A stretch of 64,000 bases of DNA from Blastococcus sp. CPCC 205250 (lineage in GTDB: Bacteria > Actinomycetota > Actinomycetes > Mycobacteriales > Geodermatophilaceae), in NCBI RefSeq assembly GCF_019799925.1, contig NZ_JABGCG010000009.1:124001-188000 (forward strand), in the 5' to 3' direction. Shown here piece by piece: positions 51,511 to 60,139 of the stretch (its first letter is position 1; each line of letters begins with the position of its first letter). The notes under the pieces were generated by a model, which was not told where the DNA came from, did not search any database, and was given only the letters and a program-made list of their open reading frames with translations. Position numbers and translations under genes: made by a program.

Positions 51511-54500
51511 CCCGGCGCGCGGGCGGACCGCTGGCCGCGCTCGAGGGGGTCCCCGGGCTGCGCGGCACGCTCGCGCGGGCGGCGCTGGCCGCCCTCGCGC
51601 AGACCGCCGGACTGGTCCTGCTGGCCGCGGGCCTGGCGCACGCCGTGGCCCGGGCCGCGGGGTACGCCGACGGCGCGGTCCTCCCGTCGCTCGCGGTGGC
51701 CGCCGGCGGCGCGGCGCTGCGGGCCGTCGCCGGGGCGGTGGGCGAGCTCCTGGCCGCCCGGGACGCGCGGCGGGCCGAGCAGCAGCTGCGCGAGCGGCTG
51801 CTGACCCGGCTGGCCGCCTCCCCCGCCGCCGTCGAGGCCGCCGGCGGCGCCGGGCCGGCCGCGGTGCTGGCCACCACCCGGCTGGCCGACCTCGCGCCCG
51901 GCCTCACCACCCACCTGCCGGCGCTGGCCTCGACCCTGGTCGTGCCGCCGGCGCTGCTGGTCGTGCTCGCCGCGACCGACCTGCTCTCGGCGGTCCTCGT
52001 CGCGGTCACCCTGCCGCTGGTGCCGCTGTTCATGGTCCTGGTCGGGCTCACCACCCGCGACGGGACGACGGCCTCGGCCCGGGCGCTGGACCGCATCGCC
52101 GCGCACGTCGCCGAGCTCGTGCGCGGCCTGCCGGTGCTCGTCGGGCTCGGCCGCGCCGCCGAGCAGGTCACCGCCCTCGCCGCACTCGGTGAGGCGGCCC
52201 GGCGGCGGACGCTGGCCACCCTGCGGCTGGCCTTCCTCTCCTCCCTGGTGCTCGAGCTCATCGCCACCCTGTCGGTCGCGCTCGTGGCGGTGACCGCGGG
52301 CCTGCGCCTGGTCGACGGGGAGATGCCCCTCGCGCTCGCGCTGACCGCGCTGCTGCTCGCGCCCGAGGCGTTCGCCCCGCTGCGCGCCCTGGGGGCGGCC
52401 CACCACGGCGCCGAGGCCGCGACCCTGGCCGCCGCCGAGGCGCGCGCGGTGCTGGCCGCCGAGGACGGCACGACCGCCGTCCTCGCCGCGGGCGGCCCCG
52501 ACGACGACCCGCGCGGCGCCGACCTCGCCGTCCGCGGGCTGACCGTGCGCCACCCCGGCCGCGGGGCCGCCGCGCTGCCGGCGGTCGACCTCGACGTGCG
52601 GCCCGGCGAGCTCCTCGCGCTGCGCGGCCGCAGCGGGTCGGGCAAGTCCACGCTCCTGGCTGCGCTGGCCGGCGTGCTGCCGCCGTCGGCCGAGGTCGGC
52701 GGAACGGTCGGCGGCGTGCCCGCGGGGGCGGTGGCCTGGGTGCCGCAGCACCCGCGCACGACCGCCGGCACGGTCGCCGACGAGCTGCGCCGGCACGCGG
52801 GCGCGGAGCCGGGGACGGACTCCCCCGCCGAGGACGCCGTCGTCGCCGAGGCGTACGTCGTCGAGGCGCTCGCCCGTGTCGGCGCCACCGCACTGGCCGG
52901 CCGGGCCTGCGAGACGCTCTCGCCGGGTGAGCTGCAGCGGGTCGCCCTGGCCCGCGCGCTGGTGCGGGTGCGGCGGGGCGCCCGGCTGCTGCTGCTCGAC
53001 GAGCCGACCGCGCACCTCGACGCGGCCGCCACCGCCCGCGTCGCCGCCGTCCTCGCCGCGCTGCAGGGCACGGTCACCGTCGTCCTGGTCACCCACGACC
53101 CGGTACTGGCCGGGCTGGCCGACCGCACCGTGGAGCTGCGGTCGGCTCCTCCCCTCGCCGCGGTCCCCTCCCTGCCCTCGGCGAGATCTGCACACTCGAC
53201 GGCATCAGCCGCTGAGGGCGACGACGGTGCAGATCTCGTCGAGGCGGGCGCTCCGGGACGCCGGCACGGGTGGCCGCGGCGGGCGCTGCTCCGCGCGGTG
53301 CTGGCCGGCACCGCGTCGTCCGGCGCGGGCGTCGCCCTGACCGCGGTGTCGGGCTACCTCATCGTCCGGGCCGCCGGGATGCCCGAGATCCTCACGCTGA
53401 TGGTCGCCATCGTCGGCGTCCGCTTCTTCGGCATCGGCCGGGCCCTGCTGCGCTGGCTGGAGCGGATGGCCGCGCACGACGCGGCGCTGCGCCAGGCCGC
53501 CGGACTGCGCGTCCGGGTGTGGCGGGCGCTGGCCGCCCAGGGCATCGCCGCCGAGCGGACCCCCGGCAGCGCGCTGGCCCGCGTGGTCGGCGACGTCGGG
53601 CTGGTGCAGGACCTCTCCGTGCGGGTGCTGCCGCCCGCGCTGGTCGCCGGCACGGTCACGCTCGGGACCGTCGCCGCCCTGGCGCTGGTCGACCCGGCCG
53701 CCGCGGCCGTCACCGCGGCGGTGCTGGGGACGACGGTCGCCGGCGTCGTCGTCGCCCACCGCCGGGTCGACGCGGGCGCCGCCCGGACCGAGGGCGAGCT
53801 GCGGGTGACGGCGCTGCGCGACGCGACGACGGTCCTGACCGGCGCCGCGGACCTGCGGGCGCACGGCCTCGCGGCGCGCACCGCCGCGCTGCTGGCCGCC
53901 GCCGGCCGCACCCGCGGGAGCGCGTCGGCCACCGCGAGCCGCGCGGCCGCGCTCGGCACCGCGCTGGTCGGCCTCGGCACGGGTGCCGCTGCCGTGCTCG
54001 CCGCCGGGGTGGCCGCCGCCGGCGGACTCGACGGGCCGAGCCTCGCCGTCCTGGCGCTGGCCCCGCTCGCCCTCGCCGAGCCGCTGACCGGGCTGGTCGG
54101 TGCGCTGCAGCGCCGCGGGGCGCTCGCCGACGCCTCCGCGCGCCTGGACGCCGTCCTCGCCGCGCCGGTCCCGGCCGACCCGGCCGACCCCCGCCCCGCG
54201 CCCGATCCGGTGCGCGGACTGGCCGTGGGAGGCCTGCGCGCGGGCTGGCCGGGCGGGCCCGACGTGCTGCGCGACCTCGACGCGTCGGCGGCGGCCGACG
54301 GCGGGTGGCTCGTGGTCCGCGGGCCGTCGGGCTCGGGCAAGTCGACGCTGCTCGCCGTGCTCATGGCCGCGCTGCGGCCCCGGAGCGGCCGCTACGAGCT
54401 CGGCGGCGCCGACACCGCGCACGTCACCGGCGACGACGTCCGCGCCCGGCTGGCCTGGCTGCCGCAGGAGGCGCACGTCTTCTCCTCGACCATCCGGGCC

Positions 54501-54890
54501 AACCTCGCCCTGGCCGCACCGCGCGGCGGGCTGGCGGGGCAGGCCGGGGAGGTGCGGATGCGGGCCGCGCTGACCGCCGCCGGCCTCGGCGGGCTGCTCG
54601 CCACGCTGCCCGACGGCCTGGACACCCCCGTCGGCGCGGGCGGCACGGCCCTGTCCGGCGGCGAGCGGCGGCGGCTGGCTGCGGCGCGGGCGCTGCTGGC
54701 CGACCGCGACGTCGTCCTCCTCGACGAGCCGACCGCGCACCTGGACCCGCCGACCGCCGCGGCACTGGTCGGCGACCTGCGGACGGCGCTGGCCGGACGG
54801 GTCGTCGTCTGCGTCACCCACGACGACGCCGTGGCCGGACCCACCGACCGGGTCGTGGACCTCGGCGCGGCGGTGGGCGTCGCCACCTGA
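51507..54890 (+). CDS. cydDC: Fused CydD-CydC thiol/heme ABC exporter
   Basis: 1127 residues joining both half-transporters. CydD half: membrane helices, Walker A GRSGSGKST near 373, signature LSPGE (Gly replaced by Pro), Walker B LLLLDEPTAHLD, H-loop THD. CydC half: helices from about 595, GPSGSGKST near 939, LSGGERRRLAAARAL, VVLLDEPTAHLD, THD. CydDC exports glutathione/cysteine-type thiols and binds heme; it is needed to assemble cytochrome bd. Fusion also occurs in Streptomyces. The linker at about 557-579 is encoded by a copy of a palindromic repeat. GTG overlaps the cydB stop. Confidence 0.93.
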   Translation: MTRRAGGPLAALEGVPGLRGTLARAALAALAQTAGLVLLAAGLAHAVARAAGYADGAVLPSLAVAAGGAALRAVAGAVGELLAARDARRAEQQLRERLLTRLAASPAAVEAAGGAGPAAVLATTRLADLAPGLTTHLPALASTLVVPPALLVVLAATDLLSAVLVAVTLPLVPLFMVLVGLTTRDGTTASARALDRIAAHVAELVRGLPVLVGLGRAAEQVTALAALGEAARRRTLATLRLAFLSSLVLELIATLSVALVAVTAGLRLVDGEMPLALALTALLLAPEAFAPLRALGAAHHGAEAATLAAAEARAVLAAEDGTTAVLAAGGPDDDPRGADLAVRGLTVRHPGRGAAALPAVDLDVRPGELLALRGRSGSGKSTLLAALAGVLPPSAEVGGTVGGVPAGAVAWVPQHPRTTAGTVADELRRHAGAEPGTDSPAEDAVVAEAYVVEALARVGATALAGRACETLSPGELQRVALARALVRVRRGARLLLLDEPTAHLDAAATARVAAVLAALQGTVTVVLVTHDPVLAGLADRTVELRSAPPLAAVPSLPSARSAHSTASAAEGDDGADLVEAGAPGRRHGWPRRALLRAVLAGTASSGAGVALTAVSGYLIVRAAGMPEILTLMVAIVGVRFFGIGRALLRWLERMAAHDAALRQAAGLRVRVWRALAAQGIAAERTPGSALARVVGDVGLVQDLSVRVLPPALVAGTVTLGTVAALALVDPAAAAVTAAVLGTTVAGVVVAHRRVDAGAARTEGELRVTALRDATTVLTGAADLRAHGLAARTAALLAAAGRTRGSASATASRAAALGTALVGLGTGAAAVLAAGVAAAGGLDGPSLAVLALAPLALAEPLTGLVGALQRRGALADASARLDAVLAAPVPADPADPRPAPDPVRGLAVGGLRAGWPGGPDVLRDLDASAAADGGWLVVRGPSGSGKSTLLAVLMAALRPRSGRYELGGADTAHVTGDDVRARLAWLPQEAHVFSSTIRANLALAAPRGGLAGQAGEVRMRAALTAAGLGGLLATLPDGLDTPVGAGGTALSGGERRRLAAARALLADRDVVLLDEPTAHLDPPTAAALVGDLRTALAGRVVVCVTHDDAVAGPTDRVVDLGAAVGVAT
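53177..53243. repeat. 67-bp palindromic repeat, in-frame copy inside cydDC
   Basis: Left arm 53177-53201 and right arm 53219-53243 pair at 21 of 25 positions around a 17-base loop, and both arms share GAGATCTGCAC/GTGCAGATCTCG with the copy at 38403-38469. Read in the cydDC frame it encodes about 22 small and polar residues (ARSAHSTASAAEGDDGADLV) in the linker between CydD and CydC. The arms are more diverged than in the intergenic copy, consistent with an older insertion under coding constraint. Confidence 0.85.
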
Positions 54891-54918
54891 GGGAGCCGCA
54901 CCCGTCGCGGGCCGAGGC

Positions 54919-55191
54919 TCAGGCCGCGGTGACCCCCGGTCGCTCGCGGACCACCTCGAACCCGGGGAACTCCGGGAGCGCCGGGTCGACGACGACCGGC
55001 ACCCCCGGCGAGGCGCCGATGACGTGGCGGTCGGCCACGGTCGGCCGGACCTCGGGCGGGAGCTGGGCGATCATCCGCTCGTACAGCTCGGGGCGGATGC
55101 GGATCTCCCGGGGCGCCGCGGCGCCGGTCGCGAAGGCGACGGCGACGACGTCTCCGGCGATGTCCGGTCGGAGCCAGTGGACGCTGCTCAT
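54919..55191 (-). CDS. Small hypothetical protein
   Basis: 90 residues, no named domain recognised. MSSVHWLRPDIAGDVVAVAFATG and ELYERMIAQLPPEVRPTVADRHVIGASPGVPVVVDPALPEFPGFEVVR look like a folded, soluble protein with ordinary codon use. GAGGAGCCCTCAGGAGGG lies just before the ATG, a strong ribosome site. It is convergent with cydDC. Confidence 0.75.
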   Translation of the reverse strand: MSSVHWLRPDIAGDVVAVAFATGAAAPREIRIRPELYERMIAQLPPEVRPTVADRHVIGASPGVPVVVDPALPEFPGFEVVRERPGVTAA

Positions 55192-55326
55192 GGCGACCCT
55201 CCTGAGGGCTCCTCCCCCTCCGGCGGGACGCCGGGAGGAGCCTGGTCGTACCTGTACCCGTGCCGGTCAGGGTGCCACCGGGTCGTGACACTTCCGTGAC
55301 GCCGGCGGGCCACCCCACCGCGCACG

Positions 55327-55362
55327 CTCGTGCTCTGCCCACCGACGTGGGCAGAGCACGAG
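55327..55362. terminator. Perfect hairpin downstream of the papain-like gene
   Basis: CTCGTGCTCTGCCCAC and GTGGGCAGAGCACGAG form a perfect 16-bp stem with a CGAC loop, 39 bases after the stop of the minus-strand papain-like gene. It is a good rho-independent-like hairpin without a U-run, and also separates that gene from the small hypothetical gene. Confidence 0.8.
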
Positions 55363-55401
55363 GACGCCGGCACCACCTCCCGGTCCGTCCCGAGAGCCGG
55401 C

Positions 55402-56040
55402 TCAGGCCGCGGGGACGTCGACCGGGACCTCCGTGCCGAGGGTGGCCCCCTGCAGCAGCGGGAGGTCGTCGCCGGACCAGAAGCTGCCCGGGTCGTACCA
55501 GTTGCGCGGGCGGTCGGCCGGCAGCAGCCCCATCGCGGTGTAGGTGGCCGCGACGAGCTCGGCGCAGAACACCGTCTCCGCGGCGGTCCCGCGGCGCAGC
55601 CGGCCGGTGACCCAGCCGGTCACCAGCCCGCGCGTGGTCGGGAAGGGCCGGCCGTCGAAGCGGGCGACGGTGCGCAGGACGGCGTCCTCCATCTCCGGGG
55701 TCACCCCGCCGTCGTCGGCGGGGCCGACGAGCTGGCGCAGCCACGCCGACTGCCCGTAGCGCCGGCGCCAGGTGCGCACCGCGTCGGCGAGGTCGTGCAG
55801 CTGCACCCCGCGCTGGTGCTCGCCGGTCCACACGTCGGGCAGCGAGCGGCCGAGCTCGGCGTGCCAGAGCAGCGGCGGCAGGTCCTCGAGCACCACCGCC
55901 ATGCCGACGTGGTTGACCGGCGCGTTGGTGACGGCGCGGATGGCGCGGTCGGCGAGCGAGGCGCCGCGGAAGACCCAGACGTCGCCGGTGCGGGTGAGCT
56001 CGACGGCCTCGCTGAGCGGCAGCGCACGGGGCGGGGGCAC
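55402..56040 (-). CDS. Permuted papain-like (YiiX/DUF830-type) hydrolase candidate
   Basis: 212 residues. GDVWVFRGASLADRAIRAVTNAPVNHVGMAVVLED supplies a His (NHVGM) before the nucleophile, and TVFCAELVAATYTAMGLLP supplies Cys (FCAELV), the order found in circularly permuted NlpC/P60 papain folds such as YiiX/YebB and LRAT. RNWYDPGSFW follows. No signal peptide, so an intracellular lipid, amide or peptide substrate is possible. Assignment rests on motifs. Confidence 0.7.
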   Translation of the reverse strand: MPPPRALPLSEAVELTRTGDVWVFRGASLADRAIRAVTNAPVNHVGMAVVLEDLPPLLWHAELGRSLPDVWTGEHQRGVQLHDLADAVRTWRRRYGQSAWLRQLVGPADDGGVTPEMEDAVLRTVARFDGRPFPTTRGLVTGWVTGRLRRGTAAETVFCAELVAATYTAMGLLPADRPRNWYDPGSFWSGDDLPLLQGATLGTEVPVDVPAA

Positions 56041-56059
56041 GCGGCTACGTTAGGCGACC

Positions 56060-56344
56060 GTGCGCCCTCGCAAGCAGGTCCGGAGACCGGTGCTGAAGCT
56101 GCTCGGCCTGGCCGGCCTCGCCGGCGTCGCCGCGACCGGGGCGGTGCTCGCCCGCAACGAGCGCCAGCGCCGCGCCTACACCCCCGACGACGTCCGCACC
56201 CGGCTGCACGAGCGGCACGCCGCGCTGGCCGCCGTCCCCGAGCCGGAGCACGAGCCGGCCCCGGAGGCCCCGTCCCGCGGGCCGCGCGCGCTGCTGCGCC
56301 GGCTCACCCGGCGCCGGCGGGCAGCGCCGGACCCTCGTCCTTGA
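56060..56344 (+). CDS. Small single-helix membrane protein, hypothetical
   Basis: 94 residues. A basic start, one hydrophobic helix (VLKLLGLAGLAGVAATGAVLA), a DVRTRLHERHAAL helix and a Pro/Arg-rich tail. No named family. Its last 41 bases overlap the convergent eutC end on the other strand. GTG start; divergent from the papain-like gene. Confidence 0.65.
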   Translation: MRPRKQVRRPVLKLLGLAGLAGVAATGAVLARNERQRRAYTPDDVRTRLHERHAALAAVPEPEHEPAPEAPSRGPRALLRRLTRRRRAAPDPRP

Positions 56345-57095
56345 GCGCGACGCCCGACGCGCCCAGCTCGCGGGCGGCGGTGAGCAGCGCGGCCAGGGTG
56401 GCCGCCGCCTGCTCGTGGGTCAGCCCGTGCGGCGGCCGGACGTTGGACACGCAGTTGCGCTCGGCGTCGACCCGGCCCGGCCGCGGGTCCCAGGTCAGGT
56501 AGGCGCCCAGCGAGTCCGCGGCCGACAGGCCCGGCCGCTCCCCGATCAGCACCACGACGGCGCGCACGCCGAGAGCGGCGCCGATCGCGTCGCCCAGGGC
56601 CACCCGCGCCTGGGACGCCACCACCAGGGGCGCGACCGACCAGCCCGGCAGCCGGTCCAGCAGCGCGGTCGCCAGGCCGGGTCCGTGCTCGTGCACGGCC
56701 CGCGGGGAGAGCCCGTCGGCGAGGACGACGGCGAGGTCCGCGCCGGTGGGCGGCAGCGCGGTGCCCTCGGCGAGCCGGCGGCCGAGGTCCGGGCGCTGCA
56801 GGTAGGTGGCCCGGTCGGGCGCGGCCGAGTGCACCTCGAGCACCTCCCGGCCGGGCAGCGCCGCCCGCAGGACGGCGGGGTCCAGCGGCGCGTGCACGGC
56901 GTCGCGCGCGGCGGCGTGCGCGACGCGGAACTCCAGCTCGCGGGCGGTCGGCAGCGCGTCGCCGGCCCGGCCGAGGGCGACCCGCGCCCGGGTCAGCGAC
57001 CGCAGGGCCGCCCACGGGTCCGGCGGGAGCCCGGCGGGGTCGGGACCGGTCACGGCGGGGTCGGGACCCGTCGCGGCCGGGCCGGGACCGGTCAC
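56304..57095 (-). CDS. eutC: Ethanolamine ammonia-lyase small subunit
   Basis: 263 residues. LRSLTRARVALGRAGDALPTARELEFRVAHAAARDAVH and ADLAVVLADGLSPRAVHEHG, VALGDAIGA, ERPGLSAADSLGAYLTWDPRPGRVDAERNCVSNVRPPHGL are diagnostic EutC blocks. With EutB it forms the adenosylcobalamin enzyme that splits ethanolamine to acetaldehyde and ammonia. A Pro/Gly-rich N-terminus has three repeats of (V/A)TGPDPA. GTG overlaps the eutB stop by 4 bases. Confidence 0.94.
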   Translation of the reverse strand: MTGPGPAATGPDPAVTGPDPAGLPPDPWAALRSLTRARVALGRAGDALPTARELEFRVAHAAARDAVHAPLDPAVLRAALPGREVLEVHSAAPDRATYLQRPDLGRRLAEGTALPPTGADLAVVLADGLSPRAVHEHGPGLATALLDRLPGWSVAPLVVASQARVALGDAIGAALGVRAVVVLIGERPGLSAADSLGAYLTWDPRPGRVDAERNCVSNVRPPHGLTHEQAAATLAALLTAARELGASGVALKDEGPALPAGAG

Positions 57096-58507
57096 GGCCG
57101 GGCCGCCGCGAGCAGCTCCCGGGCGGCGGGGGCGTCGGCCGCCAGCTCGCGCACCCGGCCGTCGTCCCCGAGCAGGCCCATCCGCGCCAGCCATGCCTCG
57201 AACTCCGGCGCCGGGCGCAGCCCCAGCACCTGCCGGGCCGTGAGCACGTCGGTGAACGACAGCGACTGGTAGTGCAGCATCACGTCGTCGGCCCCCGGGA
57301 CGGCGATCACGAACGTGCAGCCGGCCGCGCCCAGCAGCAGGGTCAGGGTGTCGGTGTCGTCGCCGTCGACCTCCGCGTGGTTGGTGTAGCAGACGTCCAC
57401 GCCCATCGGCAGGCCGAGCAGCTTGCCGCAGAAGTGGTCCTCGAGCCCGGCGCGCAGCACCTGCCTGCCGTCGTAGAGGTACTCCGGCCCGATGAAGCCG
57501 ACGACGGTGTTGACCAGCAGCGGCGCGAAGTGGCGGGCCACCCCGTAGGCGCGCGCCTCCAGGGTCTGCTGGTCCACCGGCCGGCCGCCGACCCCGAGGT
57601 GCGCGCCGGCCGACAGCGCCGATCCCTGCCCCGTCTCGAAGTACATGACGTTGCGTCCCACGGTGCCGCGGCCCAGTTCCAGCGCGCCGGCCCGGGCCTC
57701 GGCGAGCAGGTCGAGGGTGACGCCGAACGAGCGGTTGGCCGGTTGCGTGCCGGCCACCGACTGGAAGACCAGGTCGACCGGCGCACCGGCCTCCAGCGCC
57801 CGCAGCGTGGTGGTCACGTGGGCCAGCACGCAGGACTGGGTGGGGATCTCGTAGCGCCGGATGACCGCGTCGAGCAGTTCCAGCAGCTCCACCGTGCGGG
57901 CCGGTGAGTCGGTGGCGGGGTTGATGCCGACCACCGCGTCCCCGCAGCCGTGCAGCAGTCCGTCGAGCACCGACGCGGTGACGCCGAGCGGGTCGTCGGT
58001 GGGGTGGTTGGGCTGCAGCCGCGACGCCAGCCGGCCGGGCAGGCCGAGGGTGCCGCGCAGGGCGGTCACCACCCGCGTCCGCCGGCCGACGGCGACGAGG
58101 TCGGCGGTGCGCATCAGCTTGGACACCGCCGCGACCATCTCCGGGGTCAGGCCGGGGGCCAGCGCGCTGATGGCCGCCTCGTCGCCGGCGGCCGCCCACT
58201 GCAGCAGCCGGTCGCGGAACTCCCCGACGGTCAGCGCGGCGACCGGCGCGAAGGCGGCCCGGTCGTGGGTGTCCAGGACCAGCCGGGTCACGTCGTCCTC
58301 GTCGTAGCCGACGACCTGCTCGTCGAGGAAGGTGGCCAGCGGCAGGTCGGCCAGCACCGTCTGGGCCGCGACCCGCTCGGCCGCGGACCCCGCCGCGCAG
58401 CCGGCCAGCACGTCGCCGGAGCGCGCCGGCGACGCCTTGGCCAGCAGCTCGACCAGCGACGGGAACTCGTGGGTGTGGCCCCCGACGGTGGCGCGGCGGA
58501 CCGTCAC
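57092..58507 (-). CDS. eutB: Ethanolamine ammonia-lyase large subunit
   Basis: 471 residues. LQPNHPTDDPLGVTASVLDGLLHGCGDAVVGINPATDS, CVLAHVTTT, VFQSVAGTQPANRSFGVTLDLL, MYFETGQGSALSAGAH and GKLLGLPMGVDVCYTNHAEVDGDD are strongly conserved EutB blocks around the substrate and B12 pocket. No microcompartment shell genes are present, so ethanolamine is probably used as a nitrogen or simple carbon source in the cytosol. GTG overlaps the permease stop by 4 bases. Confidence 0.95.
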   Translation of the reverse strand: MTVRRATVGGHTHEFPSLVELLAKASPARSGDVLAGCAAGSAAERVAAQTVLADLPLATFLDEQVVGYDEDDVTRLVLDTHDRAAFAPVAALTVGEFRDRLLQWAAAGDEAAISALAPGLTPEMVAAVSKLMRTADLVAVGRRTRVVTALRGTLGLPGRLASRLQPNHPTDDPLGVTASVLDGLLHGCGDAVVGINPATDSPARTVELLELLDAVIRRYEIPTQSCVLAHVTTTLRALEAGAPVDLVFQSVAGTQPANRSFGVTLDLLAEARAGALELGRGTVGRNVMYFETGQGSALSAGAHLGVGGRPVDQQTLEARAYGVARHFAPLLVNTVVGFIGPEYLYDGRQVLRAGLEDHFCGKLLGLPMGVDVCYTNHAEVDGDDTDTLTLLLGAAGCTFVIAVPGADDVMLHYQSLSFTDVLTARQVLGLRPAPEFEAWLARMGLLGDDGRVRELAADAPAARELLAAARP

Positions 58508-59943
58508 CGCAGCTCGTCCTCCGCGGCGGCGAGGGCCGCGAACTCCTCCTCCGGCGCCGCGGCGACGAGGTGGTGGCGGCTGTAGAGGGCGAAGTAGGCG
58601 AGGAACAGCGCGTAGGCGCCCAGGGTCAGGACGGCCGCCAGCGGGTCGACCAGGAAGGTCGCGATCACGGCGAGCGCCGCCAGCACCAGCGCCACCCCGG
58701 TGGTCGCCGTGCCGCCCGGGGTCCGGTAGGGCCGCTCCAGACCGGGCTCGCGACGGCGCAGCACGATGTGGCTGACCATCATGAGGACGTAGGACACCGT
58801 GGCGCCGAAGACCGCCATGTTGAGCAGCACCGCGCCCTGCCCGGTGAGGGTCAGCAGGAAGCCGATCACGCCGGGCACGACCAGCGCGAGCACCGGCGCC
58901 TTGCGGGCGTTGGTCACCGACAGCGCCCGCGGCAGGTACCCGGCACGGGAGAGCGCGAAGGTCTGCCGGCTGTAGGCGTAGACGATGGAGAAGAAGCTCG
59001 CGACCAGGCCGACGAGGCCCATGTAGTTGACGACGGTCTGCAGGGTCCCCTCCCGCAGCGCGTCGACCGGCGGGTTGGCGCTCTCGGAGATCACCTGGGC
59101 GCCCCCGGCGCCGGTGGTGAACACCAGCATGAGGACGGCGAGGACCGCCAGCACGCCCATCGCCGCGACGATGCCGCGGGGCATCGACCGCGCCGGGTCC
59201 TTCGCCTCCTCGGCGGCCAGCGGCACGCACTCGACGGCGAGGAAGAACCAGATCGCGAAGGGGAAGGCCGCCCAGATGCCGAGCACCCCGAACGGCAGGA
59301 ACTCCGACGCGCCGGCGGCGTCGGTGGGCGCGATGTCGGTGAGGTTCGCGGAGTCGAAGTCGCCGATCGCCCCGAGGAGGAACAGCACCAGGCCGGCGAC
59401 GGCGACCGCGGCGATGGCCAGCATCACCTTGAGGGCCTCCCCCACGCCCAGGAGGTGGACGCCGATGAACAGGGCGTAGACGGCGAGGTAGACCCACCAG
59501 CCGTCGGTGATGCCGAGCAGCCCGAGGGACTCGACGTAGCCGCCGATGAAGGTGGCGATGGCCGCGGGGGCGATCGCGTACTCGATGAGGACGGCGACGC
59601 CGGCCGCGTAGCCGCCCCACGGCCCCAGGGCCCGGCGGGCGAAGGTGTACCCGCCGCCGGCGGTCGGCAGCGCGGCGCCGAGCTCGGCCAGCCCGAACAC
59701 CATGGCGGTGTACATCACGCCCATCAGGACCGTGGCGATCAGCAGCCCGCCGAAGCCGCCCTCGGCCAGCCCGAAGTTCCACCCCGCGTAGTCCCCGGAG
59801 ATGACGGCCGCGACACCGAGCCCGGCGAGCAGCACCCACCCGGCCGTGCCGGAGCGGAGCCGGCGCCGCTCCAGGTACCCGGGGTCGACCGGTTCGGCCG
59901 AGGTGGTCGGGTGCGGTGTGCGGGCGTGCGGCTCCGCGGTCAT
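58504..59943 (-). CDS. eat: Ethanolamine permease
   Basis: 479 residues, about 12 helices, APC superfamily. GVAAVISGDYAGWNFGLAEGGFGGLLIAT at the first helix and AELGAALPTAGGGYTFARRALGPWGGYAAG are typical of the Eat ethanolamine permeases. It imports the substrate for the coupled eutBC genes and leads that operon. The leader and intergenic space to the divergent GAF-ANTAR gene is 196 bases. Confidence 0.93.
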   Translation of the reverse strand: MTAEPHARTPHPTTSAEPVDPGYLERRRLRSGTAGWVLLAGLGVAAVISGDYAGWNFGLAEGGFGGLLIATVLMGVMYTAMVFGLAELGAALPTAGGGYTFARRALGPWGGYAAGVAVLIEYAIAPAAIATFIGGYVESLGLLGITDGWWVYLAVYALFIGVHLLGVGEALKVMLAIAAVAVAGLVLFLLGAIGDFDSANLTDIAPTDAAGASEFLPFGVLGIWAAFPFAIWFFLAVECVPLAAEEAKDPARSMPRGIVAAMGVLAVLAVLMLVFTTGAGGAQVISESANPPVDALREGTLQTVVNYMGLVGLVASFFSIVYAYSRQTFALSRAGYLPRALSVTNARKAPVLALVVPGVIGFLLTLTGQGAVLLNMAVFGATVSYVLMMVSHIVLRRREPGLERPYRTPGGTATTGVALVLAALAVIATFLVDPLAAVLTLGAYALFLAYFALYSRHHLVAAAPEEEFAALAAAEDELR

Positions 59944-60004
59944 GGCGGCCTCCCATCGGGCCCCCGCTGAGGTCGGGAGGGGCCAGGGTGTCGCCGCCGC
60001 GGGA

Positions 60005-60020
60005 CGCCGGTCAACCGGCG
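60005..60020 (-). promoter_or_regulatory. Hairpin in the eat-eutBC leader
   Basis: CGCCGGT and ACCGGCG form a perfect 7-bp stem with a 2-base loop, 62-77 bases before the eat start on the minus strand. It is nested in larger GCC/GGC repeats (59992-60026) that allow alternative pairing. It could be an attenuation or ANTAR-binding structure, but no clear pair of ANTAR-type hairpins with matching loop bases was found. Confidence 0.35.
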
Positions 60021-60139
60021 GCGGCGGTTCGGAACACGCTGTTCACACCCGCGGCCGTCAGGTCCCGACTACGTCGTAAACTGACCCGCGGTCCAAGGGT
60101 GGGCCACCTCCGTCCAGCCCCCACAGGAGCAGCTCGACC

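Noticed and set aside
53177..53243. Assembly chimera as the cause of the cydDC palindrome
   Set aside because: The arms and loop have diverged from the other copy and the reading frame is kept through it, which is not expected from a chimeric join.
59944..60139. Cobalamin riboswitch before the B12-dependent eut operon
   Set aside because: The 196-base gap lacks a B12-box-like segment and is too short for a complete cobalamin riboswitch plus promoter.
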